In this document: positions 21,031 to 29,849 of the stretch, piece by piece
How positions within the stretch are numbered: the first letter of the stretch is position 1
Layout of the letters: the number at the start of each line of letters is the position of its first letter
Source of the DNA: Corynebacterium amycolatum SK46
GTDB taxonomy: Bacteria > Actinomycetota > Actinomycetes > Mycobacteriales > Mycobacteriaceae
Assembly (NCBI RefSeq): GCF_000173655.1
Contig: NZ_ABZU01000017.1
Location: forward strand, 1 to 44,428
DNA: 44,428 bases
Reading direction: 5' to 3'
Program-made: the position numbers and the translations under genes
Notes under the pieces: model-generated
What the model was told of the DNA's origin: nothing
Seen by the model: the letters and a program-made list of their open reading frames with translations, nothing else
Database searches by the model: none

Positions 21031-21984
21031 GTGACTGAAGTATTCATCGAGAAAATTTCGCTGGCCGACATCGATGGCATCTATTCGGAGACGATGTTAA
21101 GCCTGTTTTGGGAACAGGGCATGGAGCATATTCGTACTGCAACTGCCCTACCCCACTTCTCGACTGAGCCGCGCGACCCTAATTTGGACCCCCGCACGCG
21201 AAAAGAGGATGAAGCGCTCAACGGCGATTTAAAGTATTCGGAGGGCCATCCCGCTACTCGGCCAGCAGATGCTAGCGAGAGCCCCTTAAATGGCGATTTA
21301 AGCTCTGATTTAGCCGCCCAGGTGCGCTTGGAGAAGGAAGCATGGCTCAATGCCGTCTACCTTTCCTGGGGGCCGTGCGGATATTCGCTACGGCGAAAGC
21401 CACCGGCATCACTTATCGATGGGAAACCTGAGACCGTCGGCACGCTCCTCTTTGCTCCCCCGCGGTTCTGTCCGACGACATTTTCCATGCCTTCCGGACC
21501 AGTATCGCCGGATGCGATTGCGCTGACGAGTTTGCATTACAACGCTTTAGAGGTTGACGATGACATGCTCCGCGTGCTCATTGTGACTGCTCTGCACAAG
21601 CTCGCGCTGCGCGGGATTTCAGCGGTAGAGGCGTTTGGTTGCAGTGGAACAACCGATTCTATGTCGGCACTCACGCCGTCATCGCCAACGCCTGACGACG
21701 GTACGGAGAATCTAATCGCTGATTTCGAGGCGCAACTCGAAGAAAAGCTAAATCCGAAGCCATGTATTTCAGATTCGTTGGCGGCGATTAACCATAACGC
21801 CGGTGATTTAATTCGTACGCGAACTCTGCTTGACTCCGGGTTTCGGGTGGTGACTCCACATCCGATTCATCCGAAACTCCGTATCGAGTTGGATGCGGAA
21901 TTGGACTGGGACGAAGAAATCGGCCGTGCGTTGGATCTAAGTGCGAAAGAATCCTTTATGCGCTCAAAGCTGTTCAGTCTTTAG
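21031..21984 (+). CDS. Conserved protein after parB (Rv3916c-like), possible GNAT fold
   Basis: 317 residues, starting GTG at 21031, 11 bases after parB and therefore probably in its operon. Position and content match the uncharacterised Rv3916c-type gene between parB and cwlM in mycobacteria. The core WLNAVYLSWGPCGYSLRRK, then VGTLLFAPPRFCP, and LHYNALEVDDDMLRVLIVTALHKLALRGISAVEAFG look like an acetyltransferase-type (GNAT) sheet-helix pattern. The acetyl-CoA loop is not clear. An acidic, non-conserved insertion near residues 45-100 repeats the pentapeptide LNGDL. No function is known. Confidence 0.75.
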   Translation: MTEVFIEKISLADIDGIYSETMLSLFWEQGMEHIRTATALPHFSTEPRDPNLDPRTRKEDEALNGDLKYSEGHPATRPADASESPLNGDLSSDLAAQVRLEKEAWLNAVYLSWGPCGYSLRRKPPASLIDGKPETVGTLLFAPPRFCPTTFSMPSGPVSPDAIALTSLHYNALEVDDDMLRVLIVTALHKLALRGISAVEAFGCSGTTDSMSALTPSSPTPDDGTENLIADFEAQLEEKLNPKPCISDSLAAINHNAGDLIRTRTLLDSGFRVVTPHPIHPKLRIELDAELDWDEEIGRALDLSAKESFMRSKLFSL

Positions 21985-22010
21985 CGCCGGGTTGCATAGG
22001 CCGGCCGTGC

Positions 22011-23195
22011 TTAGGCTTTTTCCTCTTCAATCAGCTGCGCAAAGCTGTAAGCGCCGGTCATTGGCTGCTGCTCTTCATCGCCCAAGTACAGACGCTTTAC
22101 AGCGACAACGATAGATTCGGCAATTACGTCCCGCTGATCTGGGGAAGAAAGAATTGCGACGTCATCCTCGTTGGTCAGGTAACCAACGGCGACCTCCACC
22201 GTGGGCATCCTGGTCAAACGGAGGAGATCCCAGGTACGGGCGTGCGAGCGGCAGTCCACCAGGCTCGTACGGGCAACAATCTCCCGCTGGATAAGGCCAG
22301 AGAGCTGTTCGCCCAGAATGGAGTTGGAGCCCTTCATCGAGCCGAAGTAAAAAGTCGCAATACCGCTGGCGCGGTTGTTGTGATAGTGGTCAGCCTGCAG
22401 AGAGATGAAGATGTCAGCGCCAAAGGCGTTGGCCATCTCAGCCCGATCTTCGATGGACGGATTGTCGGTACGAGGACGAGACAGAATAGTTTCTGCACCT
22501 GCCGCGACAAGGCGACCTTCAATGCGAGAGGCCAAATCCCAAAGAATCTCTTCTTCAGAAATCTGACCGTAGGGGCCGTCGACCACAATGCCGGGCTCCC
22601 CTGCCCCAAGGCCTGGATCAATGACAATGCGCTTGCCAGAGAGCTTCGGCCCCATCGTGCGCAGTATTTCCTTCTCGTGGAAGGCGTTTACCGAGCCACC
22701 AGTAACCCTCCTGCCCAAGTAGCTGAGCGCCCGGAGAGTAACGGGGCCACAGATTCCGTCGGGCTCCAGCCCGTAATTGAGCTGGTATTCACGTACAGAG
22801 GCGTCGGTCTTCGGGCCAAAGTGGCCGTCTACTCGGGCATCGTGGAAACCGAGTTCCTGCAAGGTAGCTTGGAGGACGCCTACGTCTTCGCCGGTCATTT
22901 GTGACAGTGGATCGTAGGACAGTACGCGGGTGCCCAGAGTGTACGAAGCTTCTCGCAGCAGGCGCAGGGTGCTGTCGCGGATGATCCCGTCGGCATAGAC
23001 ACCGCGGGACTGTTGGAACGCCAGGAGAGCGTTGCGCATATCCTCATCAAAGAGGTCATCGTCACCAGACCACTGAGGCGAGTTCTCCTCTGCAGCTGAG
23101 CCCTCCCAGTTGGGCAGAAGCCCAAGACGAGCCAGGGTAGAACGTACCTCGGCAACACGAGGTGACCTATCGCCCACCTTCAGAAACTCTGGCAC
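22011..23195 (-). CDS. cwlM: CwlM-like amidase-fold protein lacking catalytic residues
   Basis: 394 residues. Two peptidoglycan-binding-type domains (about residues 8-85 and 100-162) precede an N-acetylmuramoyl-L-alanine amidase (Amidase_3) fold at about 187-375. No signal peptide or membrane segment is seen. The zinc histidine after DPG is Leu (DPGLGAG, L196), the second His (ISxHAD) is Gln (ISLQAD, Q267), and the catalytic Glu before GYLTN is Ala (A336). One Glu near 214-216 may remain. In mycobacteria CwlM is a cytoplasmic, PknB-phosphorylated activator of MurA and not a hydrolase. The same role is likely here by synteny next to trx and parB. It is convergent with the Rv3916c-like gene. 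Confidence 0.88.
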   Translation of the reverse strand: MPEFLKVGDRSPRVAEVRSTLARLGLLPNWEGSAAEENSPQWSGDDDLFDEDMRNALLAFQQSRGVYADGIIRDSTLRLLREASYTLGTRVLSYDPLSQMTGEDVGVLQATLQELGFHDARVDGHFGPKTDASVREYQLNYGLEPDGICGPVTLRALSYLGRRVTGGSVNAFHEKEILRTMGPKLSGKRIVIDPGLGAGEPGIVVDGPYGQISEEEILWDLASRIEGRLVAAGAETILSRPRTDNPSIEDRAEMANAFGADIFISLQADHYHNNRASGIATFYFGSMKGSNSILGEQLSGLIQREIVARTSLVDCRSHARTWDLLRLTRMPTVEVAVGYLTNEDDVAILSSPDQRDVIAESIVVAVKRLYLGDEEQQPMTGAYSFAQLIEEEKA

Positions 23196-23603
23196 GAAAA
23201 CTCCCTTCCGAACTCCACAATTATGTTCAAACCGTTGTGGGTCCTCACAACACTTAATCAGTATTACTGGCCAGTGAGCTAAACGAAACTTCAGTTAAGA
23301 AACTCCAAGCACTCTCAGAGAATTTGGTCAGCAATGCCTCTCAAGTTGGCGGCAACCTGGCTCCTTCACGGTATTAAGGAAGACGTAAACCGCCATTTCC
23401 AGCAAGATTACCAGGTCGCAGGCGCGAATTGATTGTTACGAGGGCGCGTCGGCTAGCCCGACGGCAAAACCCCAAGACTAACTCTAAGTCACAACCACAA
23501 CTTCAGTCACATCTTAATGGGGTGTGTCCAACGAAGGTGGCAGTAGCGAAGTGACGGGTGGACAGTTGCGGACTCGTATCAGAAAGGAGCAACCCCAAGT
23601 TTC
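23196..23603. other. Gene-free gap between trxA and cwlM
   Basis: 408 bases without a convincing coding frame on either strand. I see a small inverted repeat GTTGTG/CACAAC (23234-23251) and the palindrome ACTGGCCAGT (23266-23275) just upstream of cwlM, which could be promoter-proximal sites. No terminator with a T-run was found after trxA. Confidence 0.5.
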
Positions 23604-23924
23604 TTAAAGATGCTTTTCGATGAGCGTCGTGATTTCGCCCTTCGGGCGGACACCGCGAATCTCTTCGACCTTCTTGCCGTCCTTGAATAGGAGCAGGCTT
23701 GGGATGGACATAATCTGGAACATGCCAGCCAGTGCACGCTCCTCATCGACGTTGACCTTGGCGATGACGGCCTTGCCATCGAGCTCGGTCGCAACCTCGT
23801 CCAAAACGGGAGCAATCTTCTTACACGGGCCACACCACTCTGCCCAGAAATCAACAAGTACCGGCTTATCGGATTCGAGGACATCGGACTTAAAGGTGTT
23901 GGCGGTGACGGTTACCGGAGCCAT
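23604..23924 (-). CDS. trxA: Thioredoxin
   Basis: 106 residues with the complete thioredoxin fold and active site WCGPC (residues 30-34), the cis-proline loop SIPSLLLFK and the C-terminal helix. It reduces protein disulfides in the cytoplasm with electrons from the reductase encoded upstream. ATG at 23924 has AAGGAG with good spacing. In corynebacteria such genes are linked to the SigM disulfide-stress response, and sigM lies two genes upstream here. It corresponds in position to trxC of mycobacteria. Confidence 0.98.
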   Translation of the reverse strand: MAPVTVTANTFKSDVLESDKPVLVDFWAEWCGPCKKIAPVLDEVATELDGKAVIAKVNVDEERALAGMFQIMSIPSLLLFKDGKKVEEIRGVRPKGEITTLIEKHL

Positions 23925-24317
23925 AAAATTCTTCTCCTTAGAATGAGCTCGCTTGAGTTCTCAGTGGTTTTGATTTGTGGTCTTGATTCTAATTTTTCAA
24001 CCTAGCTTCTTCAGCCTCGCGTACGGATTTGGCGCTAAAGGCGTCAGAAATTAGGGCTTCCGGTGGTGCGGGTGAAGTACTAAGTTGTTAATTAATGGTG
24101 CTCTTGGGAACGCTGCAAATGCTCGAGGGGTACGGGGCGTATCGGGCTTTAGCACGTCCCGCTACGCACTGGTTGAGCTGCAGCTAACAACAATTGGGCT
24201 GACCGACCATAAGGTATTCCCAATAGTTGGACGTCTACAATCGTTGGCCTTGGCCAACAATTGCGCTACCTCAACTATTAGGTGTTTGTCCAGCTATCAC
24301 GACTGCGCTGGTGTCAG
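23925..24317. other. trxB-trxA intergenic region with nested inverted repeats
   Basis: 393 bases without a convincing gene; a weak plus-strand frame at 24085-24342 has no family features. Nested inverted repeats lie close to the end of trxB. AATAGTTG (24222-24229) pairs with CAACTATT (24272-24279), enclosing GTTGGCC/GGCCAAC (24243-24258). ATTGGG (24193-24198) can pair with CCCAAT (24219-24224). It may separate trxB and trxA transcripts by attenuation. Confidence 0.45.
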
Positions 24318-25256
24318 CTATCGAGCAACAGTTTCCAGATAGTGCTCGGCATCCAGCGCAGCCTTGCAGCCAGAACCAGCGGCAGTAATCGCCTGCTGGT
24401 AATGCGAGTCAACAACATCGCCCGCCGCAAAGACACCCTTGAGGGACGTCTGGGTGCTCGGAGCGGCTACCTGAATGTAGCCATTCTCATCGCAGTCCAG
24501 CTGATTGCGAACCATCTGCGAACGTGGCTCGTGGCCAATTGCTACGAACATGGCAGTCACATCCAGGACGGACTTCTCGCCAGTGACGGTGTCCTCCAGC
24601 TCGAGACCGGTAACTGAACCCTTGTCCTCACCAAGAACCTGGGACACAACCTTGTTCGTCGCAAAGCGAATCTTGTCATTGTTCTGCGCGCGCTCGACCA
24701 TGATCTTCGATGCACGGAATTCATCGCGGCGATGGACAATCGTCACCGAGCGGGCGAACTTGGTAAGGAAGGTTGCCTCTTCCATTGCGGAGTCACCGCC
24801 GCCGATGACGGCGATATCGTGGTCGCGGAAGAAGAAACCATCACAGGTGGCACAGGCGCTGACGCCATGACCAAGCAGCGCCTGCTCGCCCGGAGCGCCG
24901 ACATAACGCGGAGCGGCACCGGTCGCCAGGATGACAGCGTGAGCCTTGTGCTCTTCTTCACCAACCCAGACAGACTTGATATCGCCGGTGAGATCCATGC
25001 GATCGACAATCTCCATGCGCAGGTCAGCGCCGAAGCGTTCAGCCTGTGCGCGCATCTGATCCATCAGCTCCGGCCCCATGATGCCTTCGGAGAAACCTGG
25101 GTAGTTCTCCACGTCGGTAGTCGTCATAAGCAGACCGCCAAACTCGATGCCCTCGAACACCACAGGCTTCAGGTCGGCGCGGGCTGCGTAGGTGGCAGCC
25201 GTGTAGCCGGCGGGACCGGAACCGACAATGATCAGGTCGTGAACGATATCGCTCAT
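24318..25256 (-). CDS. trxB: Thioredoxin reductase (NADPH)
   Basis: 312 residues, an FAD flavoprotein that reduces thioredoxin with NADPH. The FAD site is GSGPAGYTA (residues 12-20), the redox-active pair is C135-A-T-C138, the NADPH site is [11 protein letters not shown], and the C-terminal FAD motif is [10 protein letters not shown]. The length is normal for the low-molecular-weight class. It lies 164 bases downstream of sigM on the same strand; that gap contains no anti-sigma gene. Confidence 0.98.
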   Translation of the reverse strand: MSDIVHDLIIVGSGPAGYTAATYAARADLKPVVFEGIEFGGLLMTTTDVENYPGFSEGIMGPELMDQMRAQAERFGADLRMEIVDRMDLTGDIKSVWVGEEEHKAHAVILATGAAPRYVGAPGEQALLGHGVSACATCDGFFFRDHDIAVIGGGDSAMEEATFLTKFARSVTIVHRRDEFRASKIMVERAQNNDKIRFATNKVVSQVLGEDKGSVTGLELEDTVTGEKSVLDVTAMFVAIGHEPRSQMVRNQLDCDENGYIQVAAPSTQTSLKGVFAAGDVVDSHYQQAITAAGSGCKAALDAEHYLETVAR

Positions 25257-25420
25257 GAAGACTCCTATAATTTTTATCTCTTACATCACATGGCGCACAG
25301 TGATGCTCAGTAGTAAGCAAATTTTTCAGCTCCGGGAAAGAAATTACCGGAACCAGCCACCTCAACCAACGTGAGGTTCGCCATCTCTATTCCCCCAGCC
25401 TCTCCCCTGCTCCGCAGCTG

Positions 25421-26071
25421 TTAGGCCACCTGCACTTCTTCCAATTGTCGCCGAAGCGTACGACGCGCCCGCGCCCGCCGAGATTTCAACGTCCCGCTCG
25501 GCTGCCCAATACTGCGAGAGGTCTCCTGCAGCGAATACCCAAAAATGTCCAAGTACAACAGGGCATCCCGTTGATCTGTTGGCAACTGCTCCAATGCGGC
25601 GGCCATAGTCACTCGTAGTGGAACATCCGGGCAGGGAATCGGCTGTGAACTCATAAACGTCTCAAAATCCTCCTCTTTGTCGCAGAGCGGGATCTCCCCA
25701 AAACGACCGCGGTTGTGGTCAATACACGCATTCTTCACAATGCACGTCAGCCACGTCGCCACCGTCGAACGCCCGCGAAAACTCGCCGCCCCCGCAATTG
25801 CCCGCGCCAACCCCTCCTGTACCCCATCCAAGGGATCGAAATCATCCCGACGATAGCGCCGCGCCATTGCTACCAACTGCGGGTAATAACGCTGTGCCAA
25901 CACCGCGAACGCGCGACGATCCCCCGCTAGGTGCGCTTTCAACAATTCACGATCAATCTCGTCGGCCGTTGCATGCTTTCGCGTGCCGACGACGCCATAG
26001 TCCCCCAGTCGCCGACCCGTGCGGGCCTTACGGTGACCGTCCCCAATTCGTTTTCTTCCCCCAAAGTTCAT
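25421..26071 (-). CDS. sigM: RNA polymerase ECF sigma factor SigM
   Basis: About 216 residues. Region 2 covers LAGDRRAFAVLAQRYYPQLVAMARRY to STVATWLTCIVKNACIDHNRGR. Region 4 covers LEQLPTDQRDALLYLDIFGYSLQETSRSIGQPSGTLKSRRARARRTLRRQLE. Synteny with trxB and murJ identifies SigM, which in C. glutamicum drives thioredoxin and other disulfide-stress genes. The start is uncertain: ATG at 26071 behind TAGGAG (tight spacing) is chosen, while the open frame extends to a TTG at 26113. The N-terminal ~35 residues are basic and not conserved. No anti-sigma gene is found downstream, unlike mycobacteria. Confidence 0.92.
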   Translation of the reverse strand: MNFGGRKRIGDGHRKARTGRRLGDYGVVGTRKHATADEIDRELLKAHLAGDRRAFAVLAQRYYPQLVAMARRYRRDDFDPLDGVQEGLARAIAGAASFRGRSTVATWLTCIVKNACIDHNRGRFGEIPLCDKEEDFETFMSSQPIPCPDVPLRVTMAAALEQLPTDQRDALLYLDIFGYSLQETSRSIGQPSGTLKSRRARARRTLRRQLEEVQVA

Positions 26072-26135
26072 GGCTCCTATGCAAACACGAAACCCGCGCT
26101 CTCCGCTTGGCAAAACTGCCGTGGAGACCGCGGGC

Positions 26136-26174
26136 TGTGGATGAATTTCAAAACGTCCCAGTAGCTGTGGATAA
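26136..26174 (-). promoter_or_regulatory. DnaA boxes upstream of sigM
   Basis: An exact DnaA box TGTGGATAA (26166-26174) and a one-mismatch copy TGTGGATGA (26136-26144) lie in the murJ-sigM gap. The exact box and its flanks, CTGTGGATAACTTGGG, are identical over 16 bases to the oriC box at 12880. Confidence 0.6.
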
Positions 26175-26219
26175 CTTGGGACAACTAAAACTGTTGCCGC
26201 TTAAGCCAAGCTCAGAGCG

Positions 26220-29200
26220 TTATTCCGTACCACGCACCTGGATGTCGCCAATAGCAACTGGCAGTAACGAATCCGGGGATTGCTCAGCCAGATTGCGGTC
26301 GCCGACAAGTGGGTTGTCCGCATCGGAATTCAGCGACTCAGCATCAGCATTCGTATCAGCATCAGTGTCTGAGTTGTTGTCGGCTACTGCTTCCGCAGCC
26401 GTCGGCAAGCCGGAGATCCAAACTACAAGGTTCTTCCACTCGGTGTCGCGGCTATCGATTTCGATGGTCGTCGTACCTGAGGTGGCGGTTGCGCTTCCGA
26501 GAACCGTTGTGTCGTCCAAGTTCGTCGAATTAGCATCGCGTAGGCCGCGAACTTCAATGTGTGCGCCCGGGGTCGCCGCGACCTTAAGCTCTCGAATGGT
26601 TGCCGGTGCATCCAGAGTGACCCGAATACCGACACCAGGTTTGAAGTCCTCTGGACGATTGCCGAACTGGCTGAGGTAAGTAGAAGTTACCCAGAAGCTT
26701 TCCTCGTCATTATCGATGGTCAGCTCAGCCATGTCCGGATTGTCTGGACCGGCTGCCGGGTTGTCGCTGTCGGCTTGCCACTCGCTAGCGTCGGCAAGCG
26801 AAAGTGTCGTGACCGGAGCCGGGCCGCGTCGTACGGACTCGGAGTTAATCGGTGCGTCCGAGGAACGGTTAACCAGACCAAAGATGCCCGCGGCGACAAG
26901 TGCACCGACAATGACTACACCGACAACGACTGCGCCGGTGCTGAATGCGCGGGTGCGATTCTTGGTGTGGCGAGCGTTTGATTGGGCTGCACCGTCGGCA
27001 TCGACGGATTCGCGCGCACCGGTGTCGGGGTCGATTGCGAGAAACTCCGAAGAGTCGGGGCCGAGCGCTGCAGCGCGCAAATCCTCCGCGAGTATGCGAG
27101 CTGGCAACTCTTGTTGGTTGAAGTCCTCCGGGCGAACCTGCTTCGCGTGGTCGATGGCAGCAGAAATATCGGAGGGGATATTTGGCACGTTGTAGAACAG
27201 CTCGTCGATGACAGAAAGCAACGCGTTGTAGTCCGAACGTTGCGAGCTATCGGGCAAAACGACGGGGAAAGCGTCGTAGATGTGGCCATCGCTGCTGATG
27301 CGCAGTTGTCCAGGCTTGTTTGTCAGGCCAAGGCAGCGTCCAGATTCGTGAGCATCGGCGATTGTCTCGGCAAGTGATGCAACTGCGAGTGCCAGGGCAT
27401 CCGGGTGGGCGGCCTGATCGAACCGCTCAATACCGATACTGCTGGTCCAGTCGGCGACGATGAGCACCTCGGTACGTGTCTTCGCCACGCTATGAATGCG
27501 GGACATCCCGGTGCCGGCCAGGTCACGCAGCTCATTGGTCGTCGTGGCAATCTTCTGGGCAGCAACCGATGGCGAAGTGTCGTAGTACGGCAGTGCAATC
27601 GTGTCGACGAAGACAAGTGCGACATCTGAGCTGTCGGGATCGCCCATATCCATGGCGCGCCACAGGCGCAGACCTGGGTAGGTCGCGACTTCAGAACGCA
27701 GACGGAAACGACCACCTGAGACCATCTCGCCGGGTACATAGCGGGTCGGGCGAGAACCCTGCGTCGGCATCGGCGGCAGCAGCGGCGAAGCGGTGAAGCC
27801 CTCGTTTGCCAGACCCGTGGCCTCGCCGATCAGGTTCGACGGGGCAATCGAGAAAGCATCAGCGGCGAAGCCACGTTCGCGCTTCATATCCTCACGGTCG
27901 GCGACGGCATTGTCGGCTGCATGAGGCTGCGGAGCAAAGCGACGTAGACCCGGAATGCGGCCGAGGAAGCCACCCAGAACGCGGACCTCTTCCAATGGAG
28001 CCTGAGCGAGGACCAGGCCGGTACCGATGAGGAAGACCACGCCGGTGACGATGGTCTGCAGCAGCACGCCGAAGGAACCGAAGAAATCGAACAGCACAAG
28101 GTCGGTCAATGCGAATGCGCCCCAAGCAACGGCGACACCGACAAGCGAGGCCCCCAGTGCCCACAGCACGGTGTGGACGGTCGCCTTACTGTCCAAGTGT
28201 CCGAGAGTGCGACGCAAGAGCAAGAAGCCAATTACTGCGCCGGCGACGAAACCGAAACCGTTGGCGGCACCGAGCAACACGACGACGGTCTCATCGTCAG
28301 AAGCCAGACGAGGAGCGAAGAATGACAGAATCACCTTGACAGTGGTAATGCCGAGGATGATGAAAGTCGGGGTCCAGGCCTCTTCGCGAGCGTAGAAAAC
28401 ACGCAAGTGCAAAAGCACAATGGCGTAAGGAATAAGCGAGAACGCCGAGAAGGACAGCGTCCAGCCGAGAATCTCTGCGGTTTCGCGGGGGAACTCCAGA
28501 TACGCGAAAAGACCGACGGCGATGGGGCGGCCGAATGCGGTGAAGAATGCGACGATTGGCACCAGGGCAATCATGGTCAGGCGCGTACCGATGGACAGAT
28601 CGCGGACCACTGCCCCATCATTGCCGTCGGCTGCATTGCGGGACAGTCGCGGCATGATGGCGGTCAGCAACGTGACGCCGATGATGCCGTAGGGCACCTG
28701 CAACAGCAGCCAAGCCTGCTGGTAAATCGTCGGCGCTGCCTTGGAGGCAGTCGAGGCAATATTGGTGGTGATGAAGTAACCAGCCTGGGAAATTGCCACG
28801 TAGGTGATAATCGCGACACCCATGCCGGTGAACTGTTTGATGCGGTCGTCGATACCCCACAGCGGACGCAAATCAATGCCCGCGCGCTTGAGGTAGGGAA
28901 TCATGATGGCTGCCTGAATGACGACACCCAAGGTGGTGCCAAGACCCAAAAGCAGGATGTGCGGATCGGAGAGTGAACCGTCCGAATCCGGACTCAATTG
29001 GCCGGGCAGGAACAGATATAGCAAAAGTGTGGCAATGGCCACGACGTTGTTGGCGACAGGTGCCCACGCACCGGGTTTAAAGATTCCCTTTGTGTTTAGC
29101 ACCGCCATGAGCAGCGCAAATATTCCGTAGAAGATGATTTGCGGCAATAATAAGAACGCAAATGACGTTGCCAGCGGAACGTTGACCTTACCGGCCTCGT

Positions 29201-29822
29201 TAAGGCTCAATCTGGTCAACAGTGGCGCACCTATCACCGCCAGCACCGTCACCACTGCCAACAGCGTCATAGAGACAGTCAAGAGACGTCTAATGAAGGC
29301 GGCACCGTGATCTGGATCCTCCTTCTCCGCGCGCACCAACACTGGCACCACCAGAGAAGTCAGCACCGCGCCGAGGACGATTTCCGTAATCAGGTTCGGC
29401 AGTGTGTTAGCGACGTTGAAGGCCGAAGCTACAGCCGGACCCAGCGTCGCGCCGATGAGCAGGTTTCGCACAAAACCCGTAATGCGCGAAATCAGCGTAG
29501 CGACCGCCATCGAGCCCGTAGAGGCGACGATGTCCGAGTTCGACTGTCCCTGATTTGAGTTCGCCGTCGAGCCCGCGGAGGAATCGCTGGAAGCGGTTGC
29601 TGTCGCAGTCGCTGCCTTTGCAGGCGATGGTGATGCCGATTCTGTCTTCGCGTCAGCGGCGGGATCGGCATTTGCCTGATGGCCGGATACGCGAGTTAGG
29701 TCCGGGGCTGCTTCGGCCGGCTGAGATTCCGCCGTTGGCCGCGCCGCCGGAACCGGAGCCGGTGGCGCGGGGCGACGAATGCGGCCTCGAAGTCCAGATT
29801 TATGCGCGTCTGAGTCAGTCAC
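26220..29822 (-). CDS. murJ: MurJ/MviN lipid II flippase fused to pseudokinase and extracellular domain
   Basis: 1200 residues. Residues 1-100 are a disordered Ala/Pro/Ser-rich cytoplasmic tail. Residues about 104-620 form the multi-span MurJ/MviN flippase (begins SMAVATLISRITGFVRN; EIVLGAVLTSLVVPVLV). Residues about 700-930 resemble a protein-kinase fold (GGRFRLRSEVATYPGLRLWRAMD) without a recognisable catalytic HRD or DFG motif. One membrane helix follows near 958-983, then a ~215-residue outside domain rich in beta strands, discoidin/carbohydrate-binding-like. The same architecture is known for mycobacterial Rv3910, whose phosphorylated pseudokinase binds FhaA. It flips the peptidoglycan precursor lipid II. 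The start is GTG at 29822; it is in an operon with the DUF6049 and NUDIX genes. Confidence 0.95.
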   Translation of the reverse strand: MTDSDAHKSGLRGRIRRPAPPAPVPAARPTAESQPAEAAPDLTRVSGHQANADPAADAKTESASPSPAKAATATATASSDSSAGSTANSNQGQSNSDIVASTGSMAVATLISRITGFVRNLLIGATLGPAVASAFNVANTLPNLITEIVLGAVLTSLVVPVLVRAEKEDPDHGAAFIRRLLTVSMTLLAVVTVLAVIGAPLLTRLSLNEAGKVNVPLATSFAFLLLPQIIFYGIFALLMAVLNTKGIFKPGAWAPVANNVVAIATLLLYLFLPGQLSPDSDGSLSDPHILLLGLGTTLGVVIQAAIMIPYLKRAGIDLRPLWGIDDRIKQFTGMGVAIITYVAISQAGYFITTNIASTASKAAPTIYQQAWLLLQVPYGIIGVTLLTAIMPRLSRNAADGNDGAVVRDLSIGTRLTMIALVPIVAFFTAFGRPIAVGLFAYLEFPRETAEILGWTLSFSAFSLIPYAIVLLHLRVFYAREEAWTPTFIILGITTVKVILSFFAPRLASDDETVVVLLGAANGFGFVAGAVIGFLLLRRTLGHLDSKATVHTVLWALGASLVGVAVAWGAFALTDLVLFDFFGSFGVLLQTIVTGVVFLIGTGLVLAQAPLEEVRVLGGFLGRIPGLRRFAPQPHAADNAVADREDMKRERGFAADAFSIAPSNLIGEATGLANEGFTASPLLPPMPTQGSRPTRYVPGEMVSGGRFRLRSEVATYPGLRLWRAMDMGDPDSSDVALVFVDTIALPYYDTSPSVAAQKIATTTNELRDLAGTGMSRIHSVAKTRTEVLIVADWTSSIGIERFDQAAHPDALALAVASLAETIADAHESGRCLGLTNKPGQLRISSDGHIYDAFPVVLPDSSQRSDYNALLSVIDELFYNVPNIPSDISAAIDHAKQVRPEDFNQQELPARILAEDLRAAALGPDSSEFLAIDPDTGARESVDADGAAQSNARHTKNRTRAFSTGAVVVGVVIVGALVAAGIFGLVNRSSDAPINSESVRRGPAPVTTLSLADASEWQADSDNPAAGPDNPDMAELTIDNDEESFWVTSTYLSQFGNRPEDFKPGVGIRVTLDAPATIRELKVAATPGAHIEVRGLRDANSTNLDDTTVLGSATATSGTTTIEIDSRDTEWKNLVVWISGLPTAAEAVADNNSDTDADTNADAESLNSDADNPLVGDRNLAEQSPDSLLPVAIGDIQVRGTE

Positions 29823-29849
29823 ATGTCCTATTGTTGCTTAAAAGGGGGT

